Shown here: piece by piece, positions 8,079-17,106 of the stretch | Position numbering within the stretch: position 1 is the first letter of the stretch | Layout of the letters: each line of letters starts with the position of its first letter | Source: an uncultured Bacteroidales bacterium | GTDB lineage: Bacteria; Bacteroidota; Bacteroidia; Bacteroidales; UBA932 | Length of the DNA: 43,855 nucleotides | Reading direction: 5' to 3' | NCBI GenBank assembly: GCA_944326255.1 | Contig: CALVDG010000019.1 | Span: 1-43,855, forward strand | Program-made: the position numbers and the translations under genes | Notes under the pieces: generated by a model | Told to the model about the DNA's origin: nothing | Databases searched by the model: none | What the model saw: only the letters and a program-made list of their open reading frames with translations

Positions 8079-8113
8079 GCACATTTGACCGTTTTAAAAG
8101 TCGCCAAATGTGC
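8079..8113. other. stem-loop downstream of the ATPase gene
   Basis: GCACATTTG (8079-8087) and CAAATGTGC (8105-8113) form a perfect 9-bp inverted repeat with a 17-nt spacer. GTTTTATATTT follows a few bases later, so it may be a weak plus-strand terminator or a protein-binding dyad. Confidence 0.4.
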
Positions 8114-8179
8114 AGTGCGTTTTATATTTGCCTGATAATCCGTGCTGATTCTGGCTGCCGTGCCCCGGCACTTCAGGAA

Positions 8180-8578
8180 TTATCTGGACAGGATGTCGGC
8201 GAAAGTCCGGGGCAGGATTACATTGGCCATATCGGCGGCGTCCTTGAACAGCGGGGCGATCTCCTCGTCCCGGAAGCCGGCGATGCCGCAGCCGATACGG
8301 GTGACCAGAAATGTCAGTTCGGGATGCTGCCGTGCGAAGCCGATGAACTCGTCCACATAGGGCCTGATGGTCTCCACACCGCCCTGCATGGTCGGTATGG
8401 CGTAGCTCCGTCCCTGAAGGCCGGTGCCTTGACCCCAGACGGCCCCGAACTTCTCGTATGCGACGCGGGCCGCCCCGCCTCCGTGCATTCCGCTCAGATT
8501 GCTGCCGAACACAAACACCTCACCGGGCCCCAGCTCCCGGATATTCTCCGGCGTATATCTCCTCTCTGTCATAGTCAT
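8180..8578 (-). CDS. small macro-domain-like, phage-associated type protein
   Basis: The 132-residue protein follows a pattern found in phage and bacterial genomes: GEVFVFGSNLSGMHGGGAA (about residues 19-37), GAVWGQGTGLQGRSYAIPT (about 45-63), FLVTRIGCGIAGFRDEEIAP (about 89-108) and a closing NVILP. I connect it with the A1S_2505-like phage non-structural protein family, which resembles macro (ADP-ribose-binding) domains; the function is not established. Translation probably starts at the first ATG of ATGACTATG. A near-identical but internally deleted copy lies at 6275-6460 in the same orientation, so a duplication brackets the ATPase gene. Confidence 0.75.
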   Translation of the reverse strand: MTMTERRYTPENIRELGPGEVFVFGSNLSGMHGGGAARVAYEKFGAVWGQGTGLQGRSYAIPTMQGGVETIRPYVDEFIGFARQHPELTFLVTRIGCGIAGFRDEEIAPLFKDAADMANVILPRTFADILSR

Positions 8579-8686
8579 GTACTTTATTCCCCATAAAGAT
8601 ACAAAACACTTTCGTAAAAAGTGTCTTTTTTAGATGACAGTTGTATCATTAATTCGTAGATGCTGGAAAATTTATGATAAAATGTT

Positions 8687-8694
8687 TAGATTTG
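8687..8694 (+). promoter_or_regulatory. -7 box for the DUF1963/SWIM gene pair
   Basis: TAGATTTG matches TAnnTTTG, 25 nt before the ATG at 8720. CTGG at 8663-8666 is the only -33-like sequence. Confidence 0.45.
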
Positions 8695-8719
8695 TGAAAA
8701 TTAGTTAAATAATAGTGCT

Positions 8720-9343
8720 ATGGCGATATTGATTAATACTAGGGTGACGGAAATGGACCTTAGGGGACGGAGTCACTGGTGGGGTGCACCGGACTTGCCG
8801 GAGGGGATGGCTTATCCCTGCATTGATGTGGAGGATGAGGACGGCGGCACTTATCCCGAGCCGCTGACATTCGTGTGTCAGATACGGTGCTCGGATATTG
8901 CGGAACTGGATCCGGAGGGACTGCTGCCGCATCGGGGAATGCTCTATTTCTTCGCACCGATAGACTATTTTCTCGGGGATGATGAGTCTCCGCTGGATTA
9001 TCACGATTCGCCTGCGGTGCTTTATACAGAGCAGGAGGACGGGCTGAGGCCGTATGAGCTGTGCTGGGAGGGTACGGACGAGAGTGTCTTCCGGCCTGCA
9101 GAGGAAATGCTTTTCTCCAAGGCAGAATCTCCGCGCGGCGACGGTCACATCCTGCTGGGCGAGCCGTATCAGGACGAGATCCGCCAGGCTCATCCGGGCT
9201 GCCTGTCCTTGCTGCAGATAGACGAGGACGACCGCTGGGGCCTGCGCTTCTACGACTGCGGCATGTACTATTTCCTCGTCAGACCCAGCGACCTCAAGGC
9301 CCGCAGATGGCACCGCGTCGAAGGCGATCTGTTCTTCTATTGA
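8720..9343 (+). CDS. YwqG/DUF1963 family protein
   Basis: The 207-residue protein has the family's arrangement: WWGAPDLPEGMAYPC (about residues 19-33), PEPLTFVCQIRCSDIAELDP (about 47-66) and LLPHRGMLYFFAPID (about 68-82). It closes with the LLQIDEDDRWGLRFYDCGMYYFLV region that matches the SQxD..L.F.D.G..YF pattern of DUF1963. The biochemical role of YwqG proteins is unknown. A SWIM zinc-finger gene follows 24 bp later on the same strand and is probably co-transcribed. Confidence 0.8.
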   Translation: MAILINTRVTEMDLRGRSHWWGAPDLPEGMAYPCIDVEDEDGGTYPEPLTFVCQIRCSDIAELDPEGLLPHRGMLYFFAPIDYFLGDDESPLDYHDSPAVLYTEQEDGLRPYELCWEGTDESVFRPAEEMLFSKAESPRGDGHILLGEPYQDEIRQAHPGCLSLLQIDEDDRWGLRFYDCGMYYFLVRPSDLKARRWHRVEGDLFFY

Positions 9344-9367
9344 AAACCATTGGAAGGAGAATGTTTT

Positions 9368-11029
9368 ATGAGACTGGATGACTTTGAAAATGAGATTTCT
9401 GCAGTGATTTTCCGAAGGGGAGAGGATTATTATGAGAATGCTCTTGTGGTGGGCCTTGAGGAGGTGGCTCCTGGCAGATGGAATGCAGTAGTTGAGGGAA
9501 CGATAGACTATGAGACTGAGGTTTGTGTTGAGAACGGTGAGATTACCTCATGGGACTGCGACTGCCCTTATGATGGATATATGTGCAAACACGTTGTGGC
9601 GGTGTTGCTTGCGGTACGCGATGAAACCTCTGATTTCAGTGATTATGAAGATGTTCGGACAGAACAGGAACAGTTGCCGCGGGAAGATGCTGCAGTCAGC
9701 GGGGATTTGATGGCCCGTATCTCTTTATTGACGGAAAAGCAGCTCAGGGAATTTGTCGGAAAATATGCGCAGAAGGATGCCGTTTTCAAGGAAGAACTGC
9801 TTAAGCATGTTATGTCCAGGCAGTTGTCCGGGACGACGGAAACGTATCGCAGGGAAGTCAGGAAGTATATCTGCCATGCCGACATATACGGTATTTTGGA
9901 CAAGGGAATACTGCTTCTGGAGGCGGGGCGTATTGAGGAGGCTGTCGCAATTGCGCTTCAAACATTTGAGTCGTTTGCCGACGAGTATGAATATGATGAT
10001 TATGCGGATAACGATAATATTGATCCTGATGTGTGTGAGAGGGCGGGAGATTTGATACGCAGGATAGTGGATGACAGCAGGACTGCTTCGGAACTTAAGC
10101 GGCGTATAGTTGTGGAACTGGACAGTTTGTCCGGGAAAGATGTCTATGCGCAGTTTGATATGTTTGATATGGACGGCTTGGTCGCGGATGTCAGTCAGAG
10201 TATTTTTTCAAAGGAAGATATATTGGCGATGATAGATATCCATCTGGGGACAGAACCGGAATATCGTTTGGCGGACTGGGTTCAACGTAAGGTGCATGTG
10301 CTGGCCGGGATGGGCCGGACGGATGAGGCTGCGGACGTGGTTGACAGGTATCTGTATCTTCCGGAGATACGCAGGGAGGAGGTGGATAAGGCGGTAGAGG
10401 CTGGAAATTACGAAAGGGCTCTGGCAATGTTGGATGAGGGTATTGATCTGGCGGAGAAGAACGGCCATTACGGAACCAGAAACAGTTGGATGGAGCGTAA
10501 ACGGGAGGTTTTCGAGGCTCAGGGGCGTGTGGATGATGTCGTGGAGATAACCAGGGAAATGTTTCTGGACTCTCCGAAGATGGAAGATTACCGCAGGCTG
10601 AGGAGCCTGATTAAGGCGGAGAAATGGCCGGAGTATCTAGACAGTCTGATAGGCAGGGCCAGGCTTGTAGATTATTCGTATTATACATCGTGTTCCCGGG
10701 CTGAGATATTCAGGGAGGAGAAGGAGTACGGCCGTCTCCTCGCTCTTATAGCAAAACTCCGGCCTGAAGACCGTCTTCATGCGTTGATGACGTATTCATC
10801 CGTGCTGCAAGCTGGATATTCGGCTCAGTTGCTGGATATGTTCACTCCTTTGATAAAGGACTATGCAGAGAGAAATGTTAATGTAAAGGCGTATCCTTAC
10901 GTGGTACAGGTACTCCGTCAGATGCGTAAGCTTAATGGCGGAGAGGAAGTCGTGTCGGAGTTGGTAAGTCTGTTTAGGTCTAAGTATGCAAGGCGTTCCC
11001 GTATGATGCAGGAACTTGACCGTCTGTAG
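9368..11029 (+). CDS. SWIM zinc-finger protein
   Basis: The 553-residue protein has an N-terminal SWIM domain with the CxCx6CxH ligand set in WDCDCPYDGYMCKHVVAVLL (about residues 52-71). The rest is predominantly helical with TPR-like repeats (ALAMLDEGIDLAEKNG; REVFEAQGRVDDVVEITREM), as in other SWIM-containing proteins of this size. SWIM domains bind nucleic acid or protein; no catalytic domain is visible. ATG 9368 is preceded by GGAAGGAGA at 9352-9360, a good ribosome-binding site. The gene lies 24 bp after the DUF1963 gene. Confidence 0.82.
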   Translation: MRLDDFENEISAVIFRRGEDYYENALVVGLEEVAPGRWNAVVEGTIDYETEVCVENGEITSWDCDCPYDGYMCKHVVAVLLAVRDETSDFSDYEDVRTEQEQLPREDAAVSGDLMARISLLTEKQLREFVGKYAQKDAVFKEELLKHVMSRQLSGTTETYRREVRKYICHADIYGILDKGILLLEAGRIEEAVAIALQTFESFADEYEYDDYADNDNIDPDVCERAGDLIRRIVDDSRTASELKRRIVVELDSLSGKDVYAQFDMFDMDGLVADVSQSIFSKEDILAMIDIHLGTEPEYRLADWVQRKVHVLAGMGRTDEAADVVDRYLYLPEIRREEVDKAVEAGNYERALAMLDEGIDLAEKNGHYGTRNSWMERKREVFEAQGRVDDVVEITREMFLDSPKMEDYRRLRSLIKAEKWPEYLDSLIGRARLVDYSYYTSCSRAEIFREEKEYGRLLALIAKLRPEDRLHALMTYSSVLQAGYSAQLLDMFTPLIKDYAERNVNVKAYPYVVQVLRQMRKLNGGEEVVSELVSLFRSKYARRSRMMQELDRL

Positions 11030-11118
11030 TTTCTGTAATATGGTGTGCTGACAAGAGAGGATAGATGGGGGAGAAGTGGTAAGGTGGGGAGATTGCTGAA
11101 GAAATATTTGGCAAAATG

Positions 11119-11152
11119 AAAACCCCGGGCGGGAAGACTCCTGTCCGGGGTT
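11119..11152 (-). terminator. terminator of the nqr operon
   Basis: AAACCCCGGGC (11119-11129) pairs with GTCCGGGGTTT (11142-11152) with one G-U pair and a 12-nt loop. On the minus strand the stem runs into TTTTCATTTT. It lies 40 bp past the nqrF stop and may also stop plus-strand transcripts from the SWIM gene. Confidence 0.75.
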
Positions 11153-11191
11153 TCGTTGTGTATGCTGTCGGCTTTAGAGTCCGTGGCGGAA

Positions 11192-12457
11192 CTATGAGCC
11201 GAAGTTGTCGAAGAGGATGTTCTCGGGAGGTACTCCGAGGCTGTCCAGCATCTTGAGAACGGACTGGGTCATCATCGGAGGTCCGCACATCAGGTAGAGG
11301 CAGTCCTCGGGAGCCTCGTGGTTCTTGAGGTAGGTCTCGTAGAGGACGTTGTGAACGAAGCCGACCTTGTAGTCCACTCCTGCTGCATCGGCCTCGGGAT
11401 CCTGACGGTCGAGGGCCAGATGGAACTTGAAGTTGGGGAACTCGCGCTCTATCTCGTGGAAGTCCTCGAGGTAGAAGGCCTCCTTCAGGCTGCGGGCACC
11501 GTAGAAGAAGTTGACCTTGCGGGCTGTCTTCTCTGTCTTGAACAGGTGCATGATGTGGCTTCTCATGGGAGCCATACCGGCACCGCCGCCGATGAAGATG
11601 AACTCCTGGTCGGCAGGAGCGTTGTCCGGGATGAAGAACTCTCCGTAAGGGCCCGAGATGATCACCTTGTCACCCGGCTTGCGGGAGAAGATGTAGGACG
11701 AACTGATACCTGCCGGTACGTTCATGAAACCGCCCTTGGCCTTGTCGAAAGGAGGGGTGGCGATACGGACGTTGAGCATGATGATGTCGCCCTCGGCAGG
11801 GTGATTGGCCATGGAGTAAGCCTTGAAGGTAGGCTCGGAGTTGTGGGCGTGCAGCTTGAACACTCCCATCTTCTCCCAGTCGGTCCTGTAAGGCTCCTCG
11901 ATGTCCATATCCTTGTAGTCGATGTCGTATTTGGGGATATCGATCTGGATGTAGCCGCCGGAGCGGAAGTTGAGGTGCTCGCCTGCGGGGAGCTTCACTA
12001 CGAACTCCTTGATGAAGGTGGCCACGTTCTTGTTGCTTACCACCTCGCACTCGAGTTTCTTGATACCGAGGATGCTCTGGGGAACGAGGATTTTGAGGTC
12101 CTCGCGCACCTTTACCTGGCATCCGAGCCTCCAGTTGTTCTGCTGCTGCTTGCGGGTGAAGAATCCCACCTCGGTGGGCAGGATGCTGCCGCCGCCGGAG
12201 AGCACCTGGCATTTGCACATGCCGCAGCTTCCGCCGCCTCCGCAGGCAGAGGGCAGGAAGATCTTCTCGTTGGAGAGGGTTGCCAGCAGGGACGATCCGG
12301 GATTGACATCGAGGACTCTCTCCCCGTTGTTGATGTCAATCTTGACGTTGCCCTGAGGGGTCAGCTTGGCCTTGGCCACCAGCAGAAGGGCGACCAGGAT
12401 GAGTGTCACTATGAGGAATGTGACGATTGAAAGTATAAGTATTGTTGTCAATGACAT
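11192..12457 (-). CDS. nqrF: Na+-translocating NADH:quinone reductase subunit F
   Basis: The 421-residue electron-entry subunit oxidises NADH. An N-terminal membrane helix (about residues 4-28) is followed by a 2Fe-2S ferredoxin domain with cysteines at 72, 78, 81 (ACGGGGSCGMCKC) and the later RLGCQV. FAD- and NADH-binding domains follow, with GPYGEFFI, FIGGGAGMAPMRSH and the C-terminal CGPPMM. Length and motifs are normal. It is the last gene of nqrABCDEF, 12 bp after nqrE, with a terminator beyond it. Confidence 0.97.
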   Translation of the reverse strand: MSLTTILILSIVTFLIVTLILVALLLVAKAKLTPQGNVKIDINNGERVLDVNPGSSLLATLSNEKIFLPSACGGGGSCGMCKCQVLSGGGSILPTEVGFFTRKQQQNNWRLGCQVKVREDLKILVPQSILGIKKLECEVVSNKNVATFIKEFVVKLPAGEHLNFRSGGYIQIDIPKYDIDYKDMDIEEPYRTDWEKMGVFKLHAHNSEPTFKAYSMANHPAEGDIIMLNVRIATPPFDKAKGGFMNVPAGISSSYIFSRKPGDKVIISGPYGEFFIPDNAPADQEFIFIGGGAGMAPMRSHIMHLFKTEKTARKVNFFYGARSLKEAFYLEDFHEIEREFPNFKFHLALDRQDPEADAAGVDYKVGFVHNVLYETYLKNHEAPEDCLYLMCGPPMMTQSVLKMLDSLGVPPENILFDNFGS

Positions 12458-12469
12458 AGTCGTGTCCTC

Positions 12470-13084
12470 CTATAATTGAATACCCATGAAGCTCATGAAT
12501 GCCAGGCCCATGAGACCGGTGATGATGAATGATATACCGAGACCCTTGAGAGGCTTGGGCACGTTGGAATAGGCGAGTTTCTCGCGGATGGCGGCGATGG
12601 TCACGATGGCCAGGAACCAGCCGATGCCGGAACCGAGGGCGTATACCGTGGCGTAGCCGAGGTTGGCGAAATCCCTCTCCTGCATGAAGAGCGACGCTCC
12701 CATCACGGCGCAGTTCACAGCGATAAGGGGCAGGAAGATACCGAGCGAGGAGTAGAGCGAGGGAGAGAATTTCTCCACTATCATCTCGACGAGCTGGGTA
12801 ACTGCCGCGATAACGGCTATGAAGATGATGAAACTCAGGAAGCTCAGGTCCAGATTGGCGAATGCCGGGCTGATCCAGTCCATGGCTCCGGGGGTGAGGA
12901 AGAACTTATTGAGGAGGTAGTTGATGGGCAGGGTCACGAGGATTACGAAGATCACGGCGATACCCAGACCGAAGGCTGTCTTGACGTTCTTCGATACAGC
13001 CAGGAACGAACACATCCCCAAGAAGTATGCGAAAACCATGTTGTCGATGAAAATCGACTTGACGAATAGATTTAAATATTCCAT
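12470..13084 (-). CDS. nqrE: Na+-translocating NADH:quinone reductase subunit E
   Basis: The 204-residue integral membrane subunit, paralogous to NqrD/RnfA, begins MEYLNLFVKSIFIDNMVFAY and contains the conserved FLGMCSFLAVSKN near residue 22. It has about six membrane segments. NqrD and NqrE together form an inverted-topology pair that holds a membrane Fe-S centre and takes part in electron and Na+ passage. The gene lies 15 bp after nqrD. Confidence 0.96.
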   Translation of the reverse strand: MEYLNLFVKSIFIDNMVFAYFLGMCSFLAVSKNVKTAFGLGIAVIFVILVTLPINYLLNKFFLTPGAMDWISPAFANLDLSFLSFIIFIAVIAAVTQLVEMIVEKFSPSLYSSLGIFLPLIAVNCAVMGASLFMQERDFANLGYATVYALGSGIGWFLAIVTIAAIREKLAYSNVPKPLKGLGISFIITGLMGLAFMSFMGIQL

Positions 13085-13099
13085 AGCGATGTGTCTTTA

Positions 13100-13714
13100 T
13101 TATTTTTCTTCAATGAGCTCTTTCTGGTAACTTCTCTGTATCCAGATGATGAGTCCGACGAGAATCAGTGCCATGGGAGGCATGATGATCAGGCCGTTGT
13201 TCATGTATCCGGCTTCATACCAGCTGTCAGGGATGATCTGATGCCCGAAGAGGCAGCCGGAGCCGAGCAGCTCGCGGAAGAAGGCCAGTACGACGAGTAT
13301 CATACCGTAGCCGAGACCGTTGGCGATACCGTCCACGAATGAGGGCCAGGGCTTGTTGCCGAGGGCGAAAGCCTCGATACGTCCCATGACGATACAGTTG
13401 GTGATGATAAGACCGACGTATACGGAGAGCTGCTTGCTGACTTCGTAGGCGAAGGCCTTGAGGAACTGGTCGATGAGAATCACGAACAGGGATACGAGCA
13501 CCAGCTGTACGATGATACGGATACGGTTGGGAATCGTATTTCTGAGAAGTGATGCGAACAAGCTTGAGAATCCGGTTACGAGGGTAACCGAGAGAGCCAT
13601 CACGCAGGCAGGCTCAAGCTTTACGGTAACTGCCAGCGAAGAGCAGATACCCAAGACTAAGACCGTTACCGGGTTGGCCTTGAAAAACGGGTTTTTATAG
13701 ATTTCCTTCTTCAT
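13100..13714 (-). CDS. nqrD: Na+-translocating NADH:quinone reductase subunit D
   Basis: The 204-residue membrane subunit of the RnfE/NqrD family starts MKKEIYKNPFFKANPVTVLV. The conserved LGICSSLAVT (about residues 19-28) and ITNCIVMGRIEAFA (about 102-115) are visible. The start at 13714 lies inside the end of nqrC, giving a 20-bp overlap and likely translational coupling. A longer frame back to 13885 overlaps nqrC heavily and has no membrane character, so it is rejected. Confidence 0.95.
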   Translation of the reverse strand: MKKEIYKNPFFKANPVTVLVLGICSSLAVTVKLEPACVMALSVTLVTGFSSLFASLLRNTIPNRIRIIVQLVLVSLFVILIDQFLKAFAYEVSKQLSVYVGLIITNCIVMGRIEAFALGNKPWPSFVDGIANGLGYGMILVVLAFFRELLGSGCLFGHQIIPDSWYEAGYMNNGLIIMPPMALILVGLIIWIQRSYQKELIEEK

Positions 13715-14516
13715 GATTGTCCACAGTATTGGTTGTTGAATCTGCGGCTGCCTGAGCCTGAGCTTTGGCGGCCAGCTGTTTTTCGAAATAGGGCTCGTAG
13801 TCCGTGAGCCACTGTCTGATGGCGTTCTCCAGTGCGCGGCTGGTGATGGTGCCGCCGGAGATGGCGTCCACTCCGTGCATGTCACCTTCAGGCACTCCGC
13901 CCTTTACTACCGAGATGGAGACCATGTTGTCGCCCTCGAAGATAGTCTTGCCGGCGAACTGGTTGCTGAAGTGCGGTGTGGCTATCTCGGCACCGAGACC
14001 CGGAGTCTCGCCCTTGTGGAGGAATGTGGCTCCGTAGACGGTGTTGTAGTCGTCCTTAAGGGAGATGTAGCCCCAGATAGGTCCCCACAGACCTGCTCCG
14101 TAGATAGGGAAGATCTCGACTCTGCTGCCGTCGTCCAGAGTGCAGACGAATACGGGCAGGGTGAGCTTCGATACATCGGGATTGGCCTGCTTCATGATGT
14201 CGTACTGGGACTTCAGTCCGGATGCGAGAGCCATCGGGAAAGCCTCGCCCTCAACCTTGTCGCCTTTGACGTTCACGAGATAGGAGTCGGTGATGTATTT
14301 GTTGTATTCTGCTTCGATGTAGCTGTTCTTGTCCTTTGCCTGATCGGCTTCCTGAGCCAGATTGACTGAGTACAGGATGCTCTGACGGGTCTCTGTGGCC
14401 ACGTTGGCGTTCTGCCTGTCGCTCAGGGATACGGACACGAAAGCCAGGACAGCTGCCACTACCACCACAAGTATGATGGAGTAGATGACGGTATATGTGT
14501 TACTGTTGGTATTCAT
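13695..14516 (-). CDS. nqrC: Na+-translocating NADH:quinone reductase subunit C
   Basis: The 273-residue subunit has one N-terminal membrane helix (about residues 9-30) and a periplasmic FMN-binding domain. The flavinylation site is DAISGGTITSRAL with the acceptor threonine at 223, matching the ApbE target pattern; the more usual sequence is SGAT, here SGGT. The C-terminus is rich in Ala/Gln. It overlaps nqrD by 20 bp and begins 11 bp after nqrB. No apbE gene is present in the window. Confidence 0.95.
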   Translation of the reverse strand: MNTNSNTYTVIYSIILVVVVAAVLAFVSVSLSDRQNANVATETRQSILYSVNLAQEADQAKDKNSYIEAEYNKYITDSYLVNVKGDKVEGEAFPMALASGLKSQYDIMKQANPDVSKLTLPVFVCTLDDGSRVEIFPIYGAGLWGPIWGYISLKDDYNTVYGATFLHKGETPGLGAEIATPHFSNQFAGKTIFEGDNMVSISVVKGGVPEGDMHGVDAISGGTITSRALENAIRQWLTDYEPYFEKQLAAKAQAQAAADSTTNTVDNHEEGNL

Positions 14517-14527
14517 AGTGCTGTATC

Positions 14528-15646
14528 TTATTGATTGATTTGTGCCCTTTTGAGACGGTTCTTGATGTTCCTCTGCACTACGCAGTAGTCAATCAGCGGA
14601 GCAAATGTGTTCATAAGCAGGATTGAGAGCATCATTCCCTCGGGATATCCGGGGTTGAACACTCTGAGGATGATGGTGAATGCTCCGATCAGGAAACCGT
14701 AGATCCATTTGCCGGTCTCGGTCTGAGCCGATGTGACGGGGTCGGTGGCCATGAATACGGCTCCGAAGGCGAATCCTCCCATGATCAGGTGCTCCCATGC
14801 GGGCATAGCCAGGTAGGAAGTGGGATCAGGCGCGATGGCGTTGCAGAGATAACCCATTGCAAGACCGCCGACAACGGTGGACAGCATGATCTTCCAGCTT
14901 GCCACACCGGTGAAAATCAGTATCGCAGCACCGATGAGTATGGCTATCGTGGAGGTCTCGCCGGGACATCCGGGCATCAGGCCGATGAACATGTTCAGGA
15001 TGCTGTCACTGCCGTTGGCCATTGTGGGGAAATTGCCGATGGCGGCCTCTGCAAGAGGAGTCGCTCCGGAATATCCGTCCACGCCGGCCACCCATACCTT
15101 GTCACCTGACATATGGCTGGGGTAGGCGAAGAAGAGGAAAGCCCTGGCGATCAGCGCGGGGTTCCAGATATTCATGCCGGTGCCGCCGAATACTTCCTTG
15201 CCGAGGATGACTGCGAAAGCCACTGCGAGGGCCAGGATCCAAAGGGGAATGTTGATGGGAACGATCAGCGGGATAATCATACCTGTGACCAGGTAGCCCT
15301 CGTTGACCTCATGGCCGCGTATCTGGGCCGATGCGAACTCTATGCCCAGACCTACGATGTAGGATACCAGGTAGAGGGGAAGTATCTTGAGGAAACCGTA
15401 CCATACCATCTGCCAGAAGCTCATATCCGTGCCTGCGGCGAGGTTGTGCTGGTAGCCGATGTTATAGATACCGAAGAGGAGGGTGGGGATCAGTGCGACC
15501 ACCACGATGATCATGACTCTCTTGAGGTCGTTGCAGTCCCTTACATGCGAGCCCCGTCTGGTGACGGTATTGGGCACTCTCAGGAATGACTGGAAAGCCT
15601 CGATGGTGGAATCAAATATTGAACCTTTTTTCTCTTTCTTTTCCAT
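14528..15646 (-). CDS. nqrB: Na+-translocating NADH:quinone reductase subunit B
   Basis: The 372-residue membrane subunit has about ten hydrophobic segments. GGTGMNIWNPALIARAF (about residues 154-170) precedes GYSGATPL, whose threonine 196 is the predicted covalent FMN site. The C-terminal FMATDPVTSAQT motif is conserved in NqrB/RnfD. In characterised enzymes it also carries riboflavin and forms the main Na+ channel. It begins 4 bp after nqrA. Confidence 0.96.
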   Translation of the reverse strand: MEKKEKKGSIFDSTIEAFQSFLRVPNTVTRRGSHVRDCNDLKRVMIIVVVALIPTLLFGIYNIGYQHNLAAGTDMSFWQMVWYGFLKILPLYLVSYIVGLGIEFASAQIRGHEVNEGYLVTGMIIPLIVPINIPLWILALAVAFAVILGKEVFGGTGMNIWNPALIARAFLFFAYPSHMSGDKVWVAGVDGYSGATPLAEAAIGNFPTMANGSDSILNMFIGLMPGCPGETSTIAILIGAAILIFTGVASWKIMLSTVVGGLAMGYLCNAIAPDPTSYLAMPAWEHLIMGGFAFGAVFMATDPVTSAQTETGKWIYGFLIGAFTIILRVFNPGYPEGMMLSILLMNTFAPLIDYCVVQRNIKNRLKRAQINQ

Positions 15647-15650
15647 ATTG

Positions 15651-17024
15651 CTATGCCATTTCTTTAATCATGATGTCAATACCCTTGGACACGATAGCCT
15701 GAATGTCTATCTTGGAAGGGTCTATGTACTCGCAGAGTGCGAAGTCCTCCTCGACCACCTCGTAGATGCCTAGCTGCTCCATCTTGTCGATGTCCTCGGC
15801 GAGGATGGCCTTGAGCAGATACACGGGATAGATGTTCATGGGGAACACCTTGGCGTATTTGCTGGTCATCACGAAAGCCCTAACACCGCCGTTGAGGTTG
15901 GAGTCCACCTTATACTTTTTCCTGGGAGTAAGCCATGAGAAATAGGTGGATGCGAAACTGAACTTCTTGGGTCTGAATATCTTGGCCCAACCGAATGTCT
16001 CGTAGTAGTTGCCCTCGGTAATCAGGGACACACAGTCGTCGTAGAATCCCAGATAGCCTTCCTTGCCGACATTGGTGCCGGTGAGGATGTTGCCGCTGAT
16101 GAAGCGCACTTCACAGCCTTTCTGGAGTTTCTCCACATTGTCGTTGGTCATGTCGGCGATGCCGCTCATACACATGCCGCTGATGCACTTCACGTAGCCG
16201 GGAGTGCTTACGCGGGGACCTCCTACTGCGACGGTCTTGCGCATGTCCACCTTGCCTGTGGCGAAGAAGCGGCCGATGATGGCCAGCATCTGGAGATTGA
16301 CAGTCCAGACCATATCACCCTTGTTTATAGGGCAGATGTGATTGATCTGCACACCTACGTTGCCGGCGGGATGGGGCCCGTCGAATACATGGAACTCCAC
16401 TCCGCTGAGTCTGTGGAACGGAGTGCAGGCATGTGTCTTGGCATTCAGACCGAAATGTATCTTGGGAGTGACCTTGGACAGTACGTTGATGGCTGTCTGC
16501 AGGTTCTCCACCTCATCCTTCAGGATGTAATCGTAGTCCGCGGCCAGAGGGGCGGAGTCGAATCCGGAAATGTAAAGCGCCTTGGGACGCACCTCCGGAT
16601 TGGGAATGATGCCGTAAGGACGCTGCTTGATGCAGGGCCACAGTCCGCTCTCGAGGAGGAGACTGATGACCTGTTCGGCAGTGACGGCCTCAGGCTTGGG
16701 AAGATCGAACTTGGCGTATTCCGTTTCCGGATCAGCCTTGACTCTGACTTCGAGAAGTTTTCTCTTCTCACCTCGGATAATTCCGCAGACAGTACCGCTC
16801 ACCGGGGAGGTGAATCTGATTTCAGGTCTCTTCTTATCGAAGAAAAGGACGGAGCCGGCCTTTACGGCGTCCCCCTCCTTTACTGCGAGCTTCGGGATAA
16901 GACCTTTGAAATCGGTTGGCTTCACAGCCACTGTCTCCGAAACTATGCTTTTGAGGATACGGGTCTCAGGCACACCCTCGACAGGTATGTCCAGCCCTTG
17001 TTTCAATTTTATATAGTCAACCAT
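15651..17024 (-). CDS. nqrA: Na+-translocating NADH:quinone reductase subunit A
   Basis: The 457-residue soluble subunit resembles RnfC but lacks the Fe-S ligands. The N-terminus MVDYIKLKQGLDIPVEG is diagnostic. The LPKLAVKEGDAVKAGSVLF-type lipoyl-like hairpin appears near residue 45 (here IPKLAVKEGDAVKAGSVLF). ATG 17024 is preferred to a start six codons earlier because it gives the family N-terminus and lies 28 nt after a TATATTTG box. It heads the six-gene operon, divergent from the helicase. Confidence 0.96.
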   Translation of the reverse strand: MVDYIKLKQGLDIPVEGVPETRILKSIVSETVAVKPTDFKGLIPKLAVKEGDAVKAGSVLFFDKKRPEIRFTSPVSGTVCGIIRGEKRKLLEVRVKADPETEYAKFDLPKPEAVTAEQVISLLLESGLWPCIKQRPYGIIPNPEVRPKALYISGFDSAPLAADYDYILKDEVENLQTAINVLSKVTPKIHFGLNAKTHACTPFHRLSGVEFHVFDGPHPAGNVGVQINHICPINKGDMVWTVNLQMLAIIGRFFATGKVDMRKTVAVGGPRVSTPGYVKCISGMCMSGIADMTNDNVEKLQKGCEVRFISGNILTGTNVGKEGYLGFYDDCVSLITEGNYYETFGWAKIFRPKKFSFASTYFSWLTPRKKYKVDSNLNGGVRAFVMTSKYAKVFPMNIYPVYLLKAILAEDIDKMEQLGIYEVVEEDFALCEYIDPSKIDIQAIVSKGIDIMIKEMA

Positions 17025-17052
17025 ATCCTTTATATAAAACAAAATTTGGGTG

Positions 17053-17081
17053 CAAATATAGATAAAACTTTTGTAGATTTG
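17053..17081. promoter_or_regulatory. divergent promoters of nqr and the helicase gene
   Basis: Two opposed -7 boxes share about 30 bp. CAAATATA at 17053-17060 is TATATTTG on the minus strand, 28 nt before nqrA. TAGATTTG at 17074-17081 on the plus strand lies 25 nt before the helicase ATG. The boxes are close enough for polymerases to exclude each other. Confidence 0.55.
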
Positions 17082-17106
17082 TGCTCCAATTTAAAAACAA
17101 TGTGAA

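Noticed and set aside
11318..12430. 370-codon plus-strand open frame
   Set aside because: Antisense to nqrF, whose motifs are complete; the translation is low-complexity (Val/Leu/Glu/Gly) as expected for a shadow of a biased GC-rich gene.
13715..13885. 57-codon N-terminal extension of nqrD
   Set aside because: Lies inside nqrC; the canonical NqrD N-terminus starts at 13714.
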